Shown piece by piece: positions 1 through 6,095 of a DNA stretch of 16,546 bases (the first letter of the stretch is position 1; each line of letters opens with the position of its first letter). Made by a program: the position numbers and the translations under genes. The notes beneath the pieces were generated by a model that was not told the origin of the DNA, searched no databases, and saw only the letters and a program-made list of their open reading frames with translations. This DNA comes from CAXMST01 sp964196325 (lineage in GTDB: Bacteria > Actinomycetota > Thermoleophilia > Solirubrobacterales > 70-9): positions 1 through 16,546 of the forward strand of contig CAXMST010000102.1 of the NCBI GenBank assembly GCA_964196325.1, given 5' to 3'.

Positions 1-823
1 GCCAGCGGTAGCGCTTTGCCTCGATCCCCCTGCGTGATACGCCGCTCGGGTCCTCTGCGTCGCCCTCATCGGCCTGGACCTGATCGCGGGCTTCCACAAG
101 CGACTGGTAGAGCAGCAGCAAGCGGGTTAGGTCCGTCTCGAGGGTGTCCTCGTCCGGCAGCCCACCCCGGGGGTACTCAACGGCGAGGATGTTGCCGGCC
201 TCGTAGCCCCGAGTAAGGGTGGTGGTACCGGCGAGGTCTATCGGGCCCGTGAGAAGCCCTGCCGTGTCTTCCTGCGCAAGAAGCCCTACGTCCCGAACCG
301 CTGTATCCGCCAGGACCTCGCGGTAGCGCCGGCCGCCTACACGATCGTGGATTTCAGTAGTGCCCTGGTTGAGTGAGAGCTAGGTACGCGAGCCATCAGG
401 CGCTACGAGGTACACCACGTAGAAGCCCCGCTGCGCGGTCTCGGTGATGGTCCGATCAAAGACGGCCGCCCAGACCGACTCGGCCCAGACGCCCTTCCCC
501 GGGCTCCCTTCCACCTTGTAGCTGCCGTCAGCCACCACGGCCGCGATCGCATCGCTCCAGTCCTGCTTGATGCGGGCCGCCACTGGATGGGCCTTCAAGC
601 TCTCGGTACGGGCAGTCTCCACACTGCCCATCACCGCCTCTAGCTCGTCCAGGATTGGCACGCCCGTGATCCTATCCACACTCCCCGGAGTTGCCGAGCC
701 AGCGTAGGCAAAGACCCTGTGGATCTCAGGCAGAATCCAGCCGTTCTGCCCTAACCCGACCGAAACCGGCCTAAACGGGCCTAATCCGGCGATCTCGACG
801 CCCTCGGGAAATGGGCCGTTCAT
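1..823 (-). pseudogene. MrcB-domain (DUF3578-like) restriction-type protein, interrupted by in-frame TAG, runs off left edge
   Basis: The first 147 codons encode an MrcB/DUF3578-like N-terminal domain, the module found in McrB-type modified-DNA restriction proteins. Visible parts are a helical start (ILDELEAVMGSVETAR), a KVEGSPGKGVWAESVWAAVFD segment, and TETAQRGFYVVYLVAPDGS. The frame then hits TAG at 380-382 and continues without another stop to base 2, reading LSLNQGTTEIHDRVGG and later GYEAGNILAVEYPRGGLPDE, both typical of the same domain. The family normally reads YLSLNQG here, so the TAG sits where a Tyr codon is expected (one base change). The last visible residues (RGIEAKRYRW) resemble the linker before an HNH nuclease in MrcB-HNH proteins; that nuclease would lie outside the window. 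The ATG at 823 has a weak ribosome site. A GTG about 50 codons in, after GGGGA, may be the true start. Either a pseudogene, a sequence error, or stop readthrough. Confidence 0.72.
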
Positions 824-841
824 GGCTCTGGAATGCGGGAA

Positions 842-859
842 AGGCGGCTGAAGCCGCCT
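842..859 (-). terminator. Candidate intrinsic terminator hairpin downstream of tRNA fragment
   Basis: On the minus strand a 7-bp stem (AGGCGGC / GCCGCCT) with a TTCA loop is followed by a short T run (TT, then CCCGC). It lies just past the tRNA-Arg fragment and about 20 bases before the ATG of the MrcB-like gene. It could end transcription coming from the integrase/tRNA side. The T tract is short, so this is a moderate call. Confidence 0.45.
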
Positions 860-870
860 CTCGCCGTTCC

Positions 871-911
871 GCTTAGAAGGCCGGCGCTCTATCCAGCTGA
901 GCTACGGGGGC
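871..911 (-). pseudogene. 5' fragment (41 nt) of tRNA-Arg(UCU)
   Basis: Read on the minus strand from 911, the sequence gives a perfect tRNA 5' half: acceptor strand GCCCCCG, TA, D-arm GCTC-AGCTGGATA-GAGC, then anticodon 5' stem CCGGC and loop CTTCTAA with anticodon TCT. After two more bases the match is lost: the 3' anticodon strand should be GCCGG but reads GCGGA, and no variable loop, T-arm or 3' acceptor strand follows. It cannot make a tRNA. A broken tRNA beside a recombinase gene marks an attachment site or its remnant. Confidence 0.75.
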
Positions 912-913
912 TC
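883..913. repeat. 31-bp direct repeat, copy 1 (tRNA 5' end; putative att remnant)
   Basis: Identical over 31 bp to 2793-2823 in the same orientation. It covers the first 29 nt of the tRNA plus two bases upstream. Beyond it both copies read three unlike bases and then TCGAG again, so the relationship extends past the mature tRNA end. The two copies bracket the recombinase fragment, the sulfatase fragment and the methyltransferase. Confidence 0.7.
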
Positions 914-1197
914 GTATCGAGCATTCGGCTTGTATGAGCGGAGTCCTCGATCCCGCTCGCCTCAGCCCGACGGTCGGCAGAGTGATCGGTTTCGCCTCCG
1001 GTGCCCATTAGTGCCCAATCGAGCGACTTATCGAATGCTCGGAGGTGGGCGCCGGAGAGCCGGTCACGCCGCTTCACGGCCCTAGCGTAGACCGTGAGGG
1101 GGAAGGTGGGATCGGCCCAGCCCCCCTGCTCGGCGATGTAGATCGGGTCGTCGTGGAGGGCTGCCCGAACGCTGGCGTAGGTCCGCCTCAGCGAGTG
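889..1197 (-). pseudogene. int: Tyrosine recombinase (phage/island integrase), C-terminal catalytic fragment
   Basis: The frame encodes the C-terminal half of a tyrosine recombinase: the H-x-x-R box (HSLRRTYAS), the G-H/W box as GGWADP, and the catalytic tyrosine in LTVYARAVKRR, followed by the usual helical tail (RLSGAHLRAFDKSLDWALMGT). The first catalytic arginine and the whole N-terminal DNA-binding domain are missing. Codons upstream of the histidine (1197) are antisense to a sulfatase fragment, so the gene is truncated at about 1197-1200; the in-frame ATG at 1236 lies in foreign sequence. The frame ends at TAG (889-891) inside the tRNA-Arg fragment, giving the tail SPRSSAG. Island integrases lie next to their attachment site, which fits. 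Inactive as it stands. Confidence 0.8.
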
Positions 1198-1199
1198 AG

Positions 1200-1445
1200 G
1201 ACGTCGAGGAGCTGCGGGAGAAGAATGACATCGCACTCTACGATCTCGTCGAGGATCCCGGCGAGCGCGAGAACATCGCGAACCCCGAGCATCCGCGCTA
1301 TGACGAGGGACTGGTCGCTGAGATGAGTCGGAGGCTGAACGTGCTGATCCGCGACGAGATCGGGAGCGACGGGGTGCTCGTCAAGCGACCACTCCTGAAG
1401 ATCGTCGGCTCGACGATCGGGCAGAAGCTGCGGGAGCGCTTCTAG
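1200..1445 (+). pseudogene. Sulfatase, C-terminal fragment
   Basis: About 81 codons ending in TAG at 1443-1445. The stretch IALYDLVEDPGERENIANPE is the hallmark C-terminal motif of arylsulfatase/choline-sulfatase-type enzymes (xLYDLxxDPxExxNLA), followed by the usual closing helix (GLVAEMSRRLNVLIRDEIG). The N-terminal catalytic domain with the formylglycine Cys/Ser motif is absent. Upstream of 1200 the plus-strand frame is antisense to the integrase fragment, so the two remnants meet head-on at an abrupt junction. It has no start codon of its own and is a deletion relic. Confidence 0.75.
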
Positions 1446-1466
1446 CTCGTCCGGTAGGGCGCCCCT

Positions 1467-1488
1467 CGTGCTTTCCAGCACGGAGTTT
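1467..1488 (+). terminator. Candidate terminator after sulfatase fragment
   Basis: CGTGCT-TTCC-AGCACG forms a 6-bp stem with a 4-nt loop, followed by GGAGTTT, 22 bases after the sulfatase stop. It is probably the original terminator of the lost sulfatase gene. The rest of 1446-1653 holds no recognisable gene. Confidence 0.35.
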
Positions 1489-1653
1489 GTGCTCGCGCAG
1501 CAGCTCACGGAGCGGGGTCGGTGGGGTTGCCGGCGAGAGGGTTCCAGGCGCCAGTGGGCTGCTCGCCCTCAAGGAGGCGCAGGCTGCGACGTTCGCCGCC
1601 CAACCACGATAGGTGCTGGGCAAGCGAATCGCCTGATGTAGGCTCGGCTGATC

Positions 1654-2460
1654 GTGGCTCGGGCGATACGCTCCTCCGTTGTCGGCGCTTCCGTCGACGC
1701 CTACGACCGGCACGTCGGCCGTTACGGACCCGAGCTCGCCAGGCAGATGGTGCGCGTGACCGGAGTGCGGAGGGGTCAGCGGGCGCTGGACGTGGGCTGT
1801 GGAACCGGTTCGCTGGCGCAGGCGCTGGCGCAGGTTCTGGGGGCGGGGAACGTGGCGGCGATCGACCCCTCGGAGCGTTTCGTTGCGGCTTGCCACGCGC
1901 GTCTGCCGGATGCCGAGGTGCGGACCGGAGTCGCTGAGGAGCTTCCTTGGAAGGACCGCGATTTCGATGCCGCTCTCGCCCAGCTCGTCGTGGACGGCAT
2001 GAACGACGCCCGCGCGGGGGTGGCGGAGATGCGTCGCGTGACACGGCCGAGTGGCGTGCTCGCAGCCTGCGTGTGGGACTTCGACGCGGGCATGACCCTG
2101 CTCCGAGCGGTCTGGGATTCCGCTCGTCATGTCGACGCGGAACTCGCCCGCTCGTTCGGGGCGGATCGGCGCAACCCGTTCTCACGCGCGCCTCAGCTCG
2201 AAGAGCTCTGGCGCACCACCGGATTGGAGCACGTCGAGCTTGGGCAGGTCGAGGCCGGCGCGGACTACGCCGACTTCGACGACCTCTGGTACCCCTTCGC
2301 GAGCGGCGTCGGCAGTCTCGGCCGCTTCTACGAGGCGCTCGACGAGGGCGGGCGCCAACGTTTCAAGCGCGGCGCGGTCGAGCGGCTCGGGTCGCCGTCG
2401 GGCTCCTTTCGTCTAACGGCGACCGCGTGGTACGTGCGCGGCACCGTGCCCGCCGCATAG
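1654..2460 (+). CDS. Class I SAM-dependent methyltransferase (Methyltransf_11/UbiE-like)
   Basis: 268 residues. Motif I for S-adenosylmethionine binding is clear (ALDVGCGTGSLA, about residues 45-56), followed by the acidic motif II end (AAIDPSERFV) and the LPWKDRDFDAALAQLVVDGM region. The ALAQ segment sits where many family members carry a post-I motif before a helix with RVTRPSGVLAACVWDF. The substrate cannot be told; relatives are annotated only as methyltransferases acting on small molecules. The GTG start puts VDAYDRHVGRYGPELA about 15 residues in, as usual for this family, though the ribosome site is weak. It ends with tandem stops TAG TGA. It is the only intact gene between the two tRNA 5' fragments, so it may be island cargo or an old resident between two scars. 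Confidence 0.88.
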   Translation: MARAIRSSVVGASVDAYDRHVGRYGPELARQMVRVTGVRRGQRALDVGCGTGSLAQALAQVLGAGNVAAIDPSERFVAACHARLPDAEVRTGVAEELPWKDRDFDAALAQLVVDGMNDARAGVAEMRRVTRPSGVLAACVWDFDAGMTLLRAVWDSARHVDAELARSFGADRRNPFSRAPQLEELWRTTGLEHVELGQVEAGADYADFDDLWYPFASGVGSLGRFYEALDEGGRQRFKRGAVERLGSPSGSFRLTATAWYVRGTVPAA

Positions 2461-2814
2461 TGAGGCCGCCGAGCTCGCGGCGCCGCTCGCCCGGGGCCAC
2501 CGCGCCTCTAGGACATCTGTAGATCGGCCATCGCGAACGAGACCGAGAAGGCGCGGCACCAGACCGAGACCGTCGAATTTCCACGCGCCTGCGGAGACGA
2601 AGGCAGCCGCCGAGAGCAAGCCGTCAAGGGATTCGTTGTCGCGGTTGGATCCGCGCTCGGGACACCGGCCTTGAGCTGGTTGGACCCCCAGACCATGACT
2701 ACCCGCCGACCTGGGTCGGCCGGGCCAGCGTGCCGACAGCGAGGCGGCCGCCCCGGGGTCGGTGCGGGCAAGCTCGCGCTCGAGGGTCCGCAGGCGCTCT
2801 ATCCAGCTGAGCTA
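2413..2814 (-). other. Open frame without recognisable family, possibly a decayed gene remnant
   Basis: The 2461-2971 interval has no convincing intact gene. On the minus strand one frame stays open from within the second tRNA fragment to a stop at 2413. Its first part, LRTLERELARTDPGAAASL, loosely resembles the N-terminus of small DUF3040-type actinobacterial proteins. A later part reads RDNESLDGLLSAAAFVSAG. The hydrophobic helices expected of DUF3040 are not seen, there is no good start, and the tail overlaps the methyltransferase gene antisense. The plus strand also has an open frame over part of this stretch. I cannot assign a function; it may be a chance ORF. Confidence 0.18.
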
Positions 2815-2823
2815 CGGGGGCTC
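2793..2823 (-). repeat. 31-bp direct repeat, copy 2: second truncated tRNA 5' end
   Basis: Repeats 883-913 exactly. On the minus strand it is the first 29 nt of the same kind of tRNA (GCCCCCGTAGCTCAGCTGGATA then GAGCGCC). The next bases, TGCGGACCCTCGAG, cannot form an anticodon loop, so this copy is cut earlier than copy 1, just inside the anticodon stem. No T-arm follows. No integrase-like sequence lies on its 5' side, unlike copy 1. Confidence 0.7.
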
Positions 2824-2965
2824 TGGTCGAGAGTATCGCCGCCACATCCGGCGGCAAGCTGAGGCGCCTGTCCCGAATCCTTCGGGTCAAGCCGTAGCGC
2901 ACTATCTGGATACCCGAGGGCGGACGGCGAGGCCGATGCCTCACGGGGAGTCTGAGCCGGGGGGC

Positions 2966-2979
2966 CCGCCTCTAGGCGG
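2966..2979 (-). terminator. Short hairpin over the stop codon of the secreted EF-hand-like gene
   Basis: CCGCC-TCTA-GGCGG forms a 5-bp stem with the TAG stop (2972-2974) in its loop. It is GC-rich but lacks a T tract. A possible terminator; weak. Confidence 0.25.
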
Positions 2980-3381
2980 TGGTACTCGCCTTTCCGCCCT
3001 TGCACTTCTTGTTCCCCTTGACGACGACGCCGATCTTGTCGCCGGCCGGCGGCGCGACCTCGGACTCGAAACTGTAGCGGCCCCGGCTGTTCGTCCTGCC
3101 CTTGCCGATCACGAACTCACCGCGGTCGAGCTTGCCGTTTCCGTTCTCGTCGTGGAACACGGTTACCTTGCGGTCCCTCTTGCAGTTCTTCGGCTTCTTG
3201 ACCGTGACCTTGCAGCCGTTGTCCTCTAGCGTCCCCCCGCGGTCAAACTCGACCGACACCTTCGTCTTCGACTTGCCGCTGGTTGCGCCGCGCCGCTCGT
3301 GGCGGCAAAGGCGAGGCAGCCGACGACTACGGCAATGGCCACCACCCACAGATGGGTGGCCCGATGCTTCCCACCAAACAT
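2972..3381 (-). pseudogene. Secreted protein with SdrD-B/EF-hand-like calcium loop, apparent one-base frameshift
   Basis: A strong ribosome site (GGGAGGAGACAAC) precedes the ATG at 3381. The N-terminus is a signal peptide: MFGGKHRATHL then the hydrophobic core WVVAIAVVVGCLAFAAT. That frame then runs into low-complexity arginine codons and stops at 3226. The mature domain is in the next frame: TSGKSKTKVSVEFDRGG, a cysteine-bearing basic segment, and VTVFHDENGNGKLDRGEF. The last contains a canonical EF-hand-type loop (D-E-N-G-N-G-K-L-D-R-G-E), followed by TNSRGRYSFESEVAPPAGDKIGV as in SdrD-B or carboxypeptidase-regulatory-like beta-sandwiches. The two frames join by a one-base loss near 3287-3293 (reading ...SGAAQ then TSGKSK). 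It could be a sequencing or assembly error, a true pseudogene, or, less likely, programmed frameshifting. Repaired length would be about 136 residues. Confidence 0.6.
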
Positions 3382-3457
3382 GTTGTCTCCTCCCGGTTTC
3401 GCCCACCGCGTCCGCAGCGGGGCGACTAGGAACCGTCCCACAGCCGCCTTGCCGGAC

Positions 3458-3484
3458 GGGGCCGTGGGCGATGCCCACGGCCCC
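3458..3484 (-). terminator. Strong 12-bp hairpin between the two secreted-protein genes
   Basis: GGGGCCGTGGGC-GAT-GCCCACGGCCCC is a perfect 12-bp stem with a 3-nt loop, about 28 bases past the stop of the 3513-4133 gene. It most likely ends that gene's transcript. It has no T tract on the minus strand; on the plus strand it is followed by TTT. Confidence 0.55.
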
Positions 3485-3512
3485 TTTCCGACAGAGCTCC
3501 CTTTCGCCTGCC

Positions 3513-4133
3513 CTACTCCTGGGGGCCGGCGTCGTTGACGGTGACCGAGAACAGCTTGTCCACGGCCCCGCCGGTGTTGTCGTACGTGTTGACCACGAGG
3601 TTCGCCGCCGCGGTCGTGCCATAGCCGGTGATCGTGCCACCGCTACCACCGACGGCGGTGACCTGGATCACCATTCCGTTCGTCGTGCTGTCGAAGACGA
3701 AGTTCTCCCAGCGCAGTTCGTACACGCCGGTAGCACTCTTCCTCGCCTCGATCGTCCCGCCCTCGCAGTTGTAGCCGCTGACCGGGGTGAACGCTGCACC
3801 CGGATCAAGCGGTACCTGCGCGTAGGCGAGCACGGCTCCCGGAGAGCAGCTGTCCTGCTTGCCCGCGACGCTCTCCAGCGTCTCCTGGGTGTCGGGGACC
3901 AGCTTCTTCTCCTTGATCGTGTCGTCCTTGATCTTGCCGCTCTTGACCGAGTCGCTCTTGATCTTGGTTCCCTTGACGGCCTTGCCGTCGATCTTGGCCC
4001 CGGTAATCGCCTTGTTCTGGATGTCGTCGGTGCCGATCTTGGTGGCGGCGTATGCGCCACCCGTGAGACCGACGACCAACGCCACGATCGCAACGACCAT
4101 CGCTGCCGACGGCAACTTCTTTCTGTCCTGCAT
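3513..4133 (-). CDS. Secreted or membrane-anchored protein with lysine-rich pentad-repeat stalk
   Basis: 206 residues from the ATG at 4133, chosen because AAGGGAGGCACTG gives a good ribosome site and MQDRKK plus a hydrophobic stretch (residues 10-28, ending AYA-AT) forms a signal peptide or anchor. The 32 codons upstream in the same frame carry no such signal. Residues 30-85 are degenerate pentads around lysine-isoleucine pairs (IGTDDIQNKAITGAKIDGKA, then KGTKIKSDSVKSGKIKDDTI), a pattern typical of Solirubrobacterales surface proteins and reminiscent of beta-helical stalks. The C-terminal 110 residues are Thr/Gly/Val-rich beta-type sequence with two cysteines (KQDSCS, GYNCEGG) that could pair. 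No catalytic motif is seen. A surface or adhesive structural role is an inference. Confidence 0.8.
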   Translation of the reverse strand: MQDRKKLPSAAMVVAIVALVVGLTGGAYAATKIGTDDIQNKAITGAKIDGKAVKGTKIKSDSVKSGKIKDDTIKEKKLVPDTQETLESVAGKQDSCSPGAVLAYAQVPLDPGAAFTPVSGYNCEGGTIEARKSATGVYELRWENFVFDSTTNGMVIQVTAVGGSGGTITGYGTTAAANLVVNTYDNTGGAVDKLFSVTVNDAGPQE

Positions 4134-4199
4134 CAGTGCCTCCCTTGGCTCTGTTTTTGTTCCTGGGTGCCCGTTGCTCCCGCCGAGCCGTGCCCGGGG

Positions 4200-4229
4200 A
4201 CGGTAGCGAAGGGGATGGTTTGCAGTCAA
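4200..4229 (-). promoter_or_regulatory. Predicted sigma-70-type promoter for the 3513-4133 secreted protein gene
   Basis: On the minus strand TTGACT (4229-4224) and TACCGT (4205-4200) are separated by 18 bases, matching the -35 and the actinobacterial -10 pattern TANNNT. The start of transcription would be near 4193, giving a leader of about 60 bases that contains the ribosome site. The region is shared with the divergent peptidase gene. Confidence 0.45.
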
Positions 4230-4260
4230 GCCTCAAACTAACCCGGCCGAATCCTGAACA

Positions 4261-5556
4261 TTGGCTTGCACCGCCGACAGCGATCTCGGCAATGCTTATC
4301 CGATCGCGCCACGACCGGACAGCCCTGCCAGCAGCCGCGGGACCTTCGAGTGGCTATGCACCCTGGGCCTCGGCAAGAGCGGCACCGATGCCGAGCGACG
4401 GGCCGCCAACGCCCTCGCCAAGCGCCTGCAGGACCAGGGGCGAGCCACCAGGATCGAGCCGGTATACGTCCATCCGCAGTGGCCCGCGGTGCATCTGATC
4501 CACTGCGTGCTGGCGATTGCGGGCAGCCTGATCGCGGCGGAACTGCCACCGCTCGGTTTCGCCCTGGTCCTCGTCGCCGCCACCTCCCTGTACCTCGACC
4601 TCGATGGGCGGGCCTATCTGCTGCGACGCCTGCTGTTCCGGCGGGCCTCTCAGAACGTGATCTCCCCGCCGCTGCCGGCGCCGAGCGACGCAGCGGACAC
4701 CGAGCCGGCCCCGACGGTCTTCCTCTGCGCGCACTACGACGCGCCGCTCACGGGACTCGCGTACGGGGAGCGTGCGCTCACGGCGTTTGGGCTGTTGGGC
4801 CGCATCTGGCCGCCAAGGACGTCGCCCCAAGCGATCATCTTCTGGGCGATCGTGCTGCTGCTACCCGCGCTGGGCCTGCGCCTGGCCGGCGTCGACGCGA
4901 CCTGGGTCTCGCTGCTGCAGCTGCCCTCGACGCTGGTGCTGATCGCCGCGGCCTTCGCCCTGGGCGAGATCGGACTCTCACCGCCCTCCCCGGCCGCCAA
5001 CGACAACGCCGCCGGGGTCGCCGCCGCGATCCTCGCAGCCGAGCGCCTCGAAACCGAGCCCCCGCGAGGCCTGGAGGTGCGGCTCCTGCTGTGCGGCGCC
5101 GGTGAGACGACCAGGCAGGGCCTGCGGGAGTTCATCCGGCGCCATCGGGACAGTCTCGATCGGGACCGAAGCTGGTTCATCGACATCGACTCGCCGGGAC
5201 GTGGCGAGCCGCGCTACGTGGAGCTCGAGGTCCCGGTCCTGGCGCGACGCCCGGACGCCGGCCTGATCGAGCTCGCCCAGGCGCTCGCGGAGAATCCCGA
5301 GCTTGGGCTCGAACCGCTCCGACTGGGCCCCGCCGGCGGCGCCGCGATGGCCGGCGCGCGCGGCTACCGAGCCGTGGCTCTGACGGGCCGCCCCGAGACC
5401 GAGTTCGTGCCGCCCTTCCACCACACCCTCCTGGACCGTGAGGCGACGGTCGACGCCGTCGCGATCGACAGGGTGGCGGAGGTCGCCGTCGACCTGGTCA
5501 GGCTGCTGGATCGCGACCTGGGCCGCGATGCGGGCTCAGGCCCTGCGGGCCGCTGA
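4261..5556 (+). CDS. Membrane-embedded M28-family (aminopeptidase-like) peptidase
   Basis: 431 residues from a TTG start; an in-frame TGA two codons upstream excludes a longer form. Zinc ligands of the M28 fold can be traced: H158-Y-D160, D248 in PAANDNAAG, E282 in GAGETTRQG, D308/D310 in WFIDIDSPG, and H387/H388 in FHHTLLD. The usual AEE catalytic pair is changed to AGE, so the general-base glutamate may be displaced or lost. Hydrophobic helices lie at about 77-113, before the catalytic core, and at about 191-210 and 213-238, inserted between the first and second metal ligands. The enzyme is therefore probably membrane-bound with the insertion forming a helical hairpin. It is transcribed divergently from the secreted protein and overlaps the DivIVA-like gene tail to tail by 21 bases. 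Substrate unknown. Confidence 0.8.
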   Translation: MACTADSDLGNAYPIAPRPDSPASSRGTFEWLCTLGLGKSGTDAERRAANALAKRLQDQGRATRIEPVYVHPQWPAVHLIHCVLAIAGSLIAAELPPLGFALVLVAATSLYLDLDGRAYLLRRLLFRRASQNVISPPLPAPSDAADTEPAPTVFLCAHYDAPLTGLAYGERALTAFGLLGRIWPPRTSPQAIIFWAIVLLLPALGLRLAGVDATWVSLLQLPSTLVLIAAAFALGEIGLSPPSPAANDNAAGVAAAILAAERLETEPPRGLEVRLLLCGAGETTRQGLREFIRRHRDSLDRDRSWFIDIDSPGRGEPRYVELEVPVLARRPDAGLIELAQALAENPELGLEPLRLGPAGGAAMAGARGYRAVALTGRPETEFVPPFHHTLLDREATVDAVAIDRVAEVAVDLVRLLDRDLGRDAGSGPAGR

Positions 5557-6036
5557 CCCAAGCGGAGCGCCCGGGGCCGCCCCGTAGTTACCCAGCGGTG
5601 GCGGGGTCGGTGGATGCCGCTCGATGTTCTCCAGGCCGCGCCGGGCGTGCGCGATCATCGCGGTGGCCTCAGCCCTGCCTCGCTCGAGCATCTGGTGGGC
5701 GGCGGCCGAGGCCTGGCGACGGATCTCTGCCGCCTCGAGCTCCGCCCCTTGGATGATCGCTGGACGGCCGTTCTGCGACTGTGTCTGCTGCTCACGGGCG
5801 CGGGCGCGCTCCATCCGGCCCAGGTCGGCCAAGAACCCGCGCAGGAAGCGATCGACCTCGATCTGGTCGTAGCCGCGACGCGTGACCACGAATTCGGCTG
5901 TCTCGAGCCTTTGGATCAGCGTGCCTGGCGTCAGGCTGGGCTGCGCGTCCGCCTGCCCGGGCGGGGTGAACTGCTCCTGCGGCGATGCTTCTACGTGGCC
6001 GAACAATGCTCGGGCGCTCGGCAGAACCGGCGACAC
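5536..6036 (-). CDS. DivIVA-domain protein
   Basis: 166 residues from a GTG start preceded by GAGG. Residues 40-80 carry the DivIVA N-terminal domain (RLETAEFVVTRRGYDQIEVD then RFLRGFLADLGRMERARARE), followed by a helical region, probably coiled coil (AELEAAEIRRQASAAAHQML), and a proline/glycine-rich tail. DivIVA proteins bind curved membrane at poles and septa and organise wall growth or division in actinobacteria. This one is short, with a single domain and a 40-residue extension before it, so it is a DivIVA-like accessory rather than the main Wag31-type scaffold. It lies 59 bases after the dehydrogenase gene and may be read from the same transcript, but no functional link is evident. Confidence 0.85.
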   Translation of the reverse strand: MSPVLPSARALFGHVEASPQEQFTPPGQADAQPSLTPGTLIQRLETAEFVVTRRGYDQIEVDRFLRGFLADLGRMERARAREQQTQSQNGRPAIIQGAELEAAEIRRQASAAAHQMLERGRAEATAMIAHARRGLENIERHPPTPPPLGNYGAAPGAPLGSAARRA

Positions 6037-6095
6037 CGATCCTCGCTGTTTGCGGCTTCCTGCCGGCCGCAGCGGGCCCCTACTGCGCCGGACGC

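Noticed and set aside
1188..1508. 106-codon minus-strand frame
   Set aside because: Antisense of the sulfatase tail, whose plus-strand motif LYDLxEDPxExxNIA is specific.
2699..2944. Small minus-strand frame containing the peptide RAPVAQLDRA
   Set aside because: This peptide is a well-known artefact of translating a tRNA 5' end; it reflects the tRNA fragment, not a protein gene.
3900..4020. Repeated GATCTTG-like units that resemble a small repeat array
   Set aside because: They are codon-level repeats encoding the K-I pentads of the secreted protein; spacing is not that of a CRISPR and there are no spacers.
3102..4241. 379-codon plus-strand open frame
   Set aside because: Antisense to two secreted-protein genes that have signal peptides and ribosome sites.
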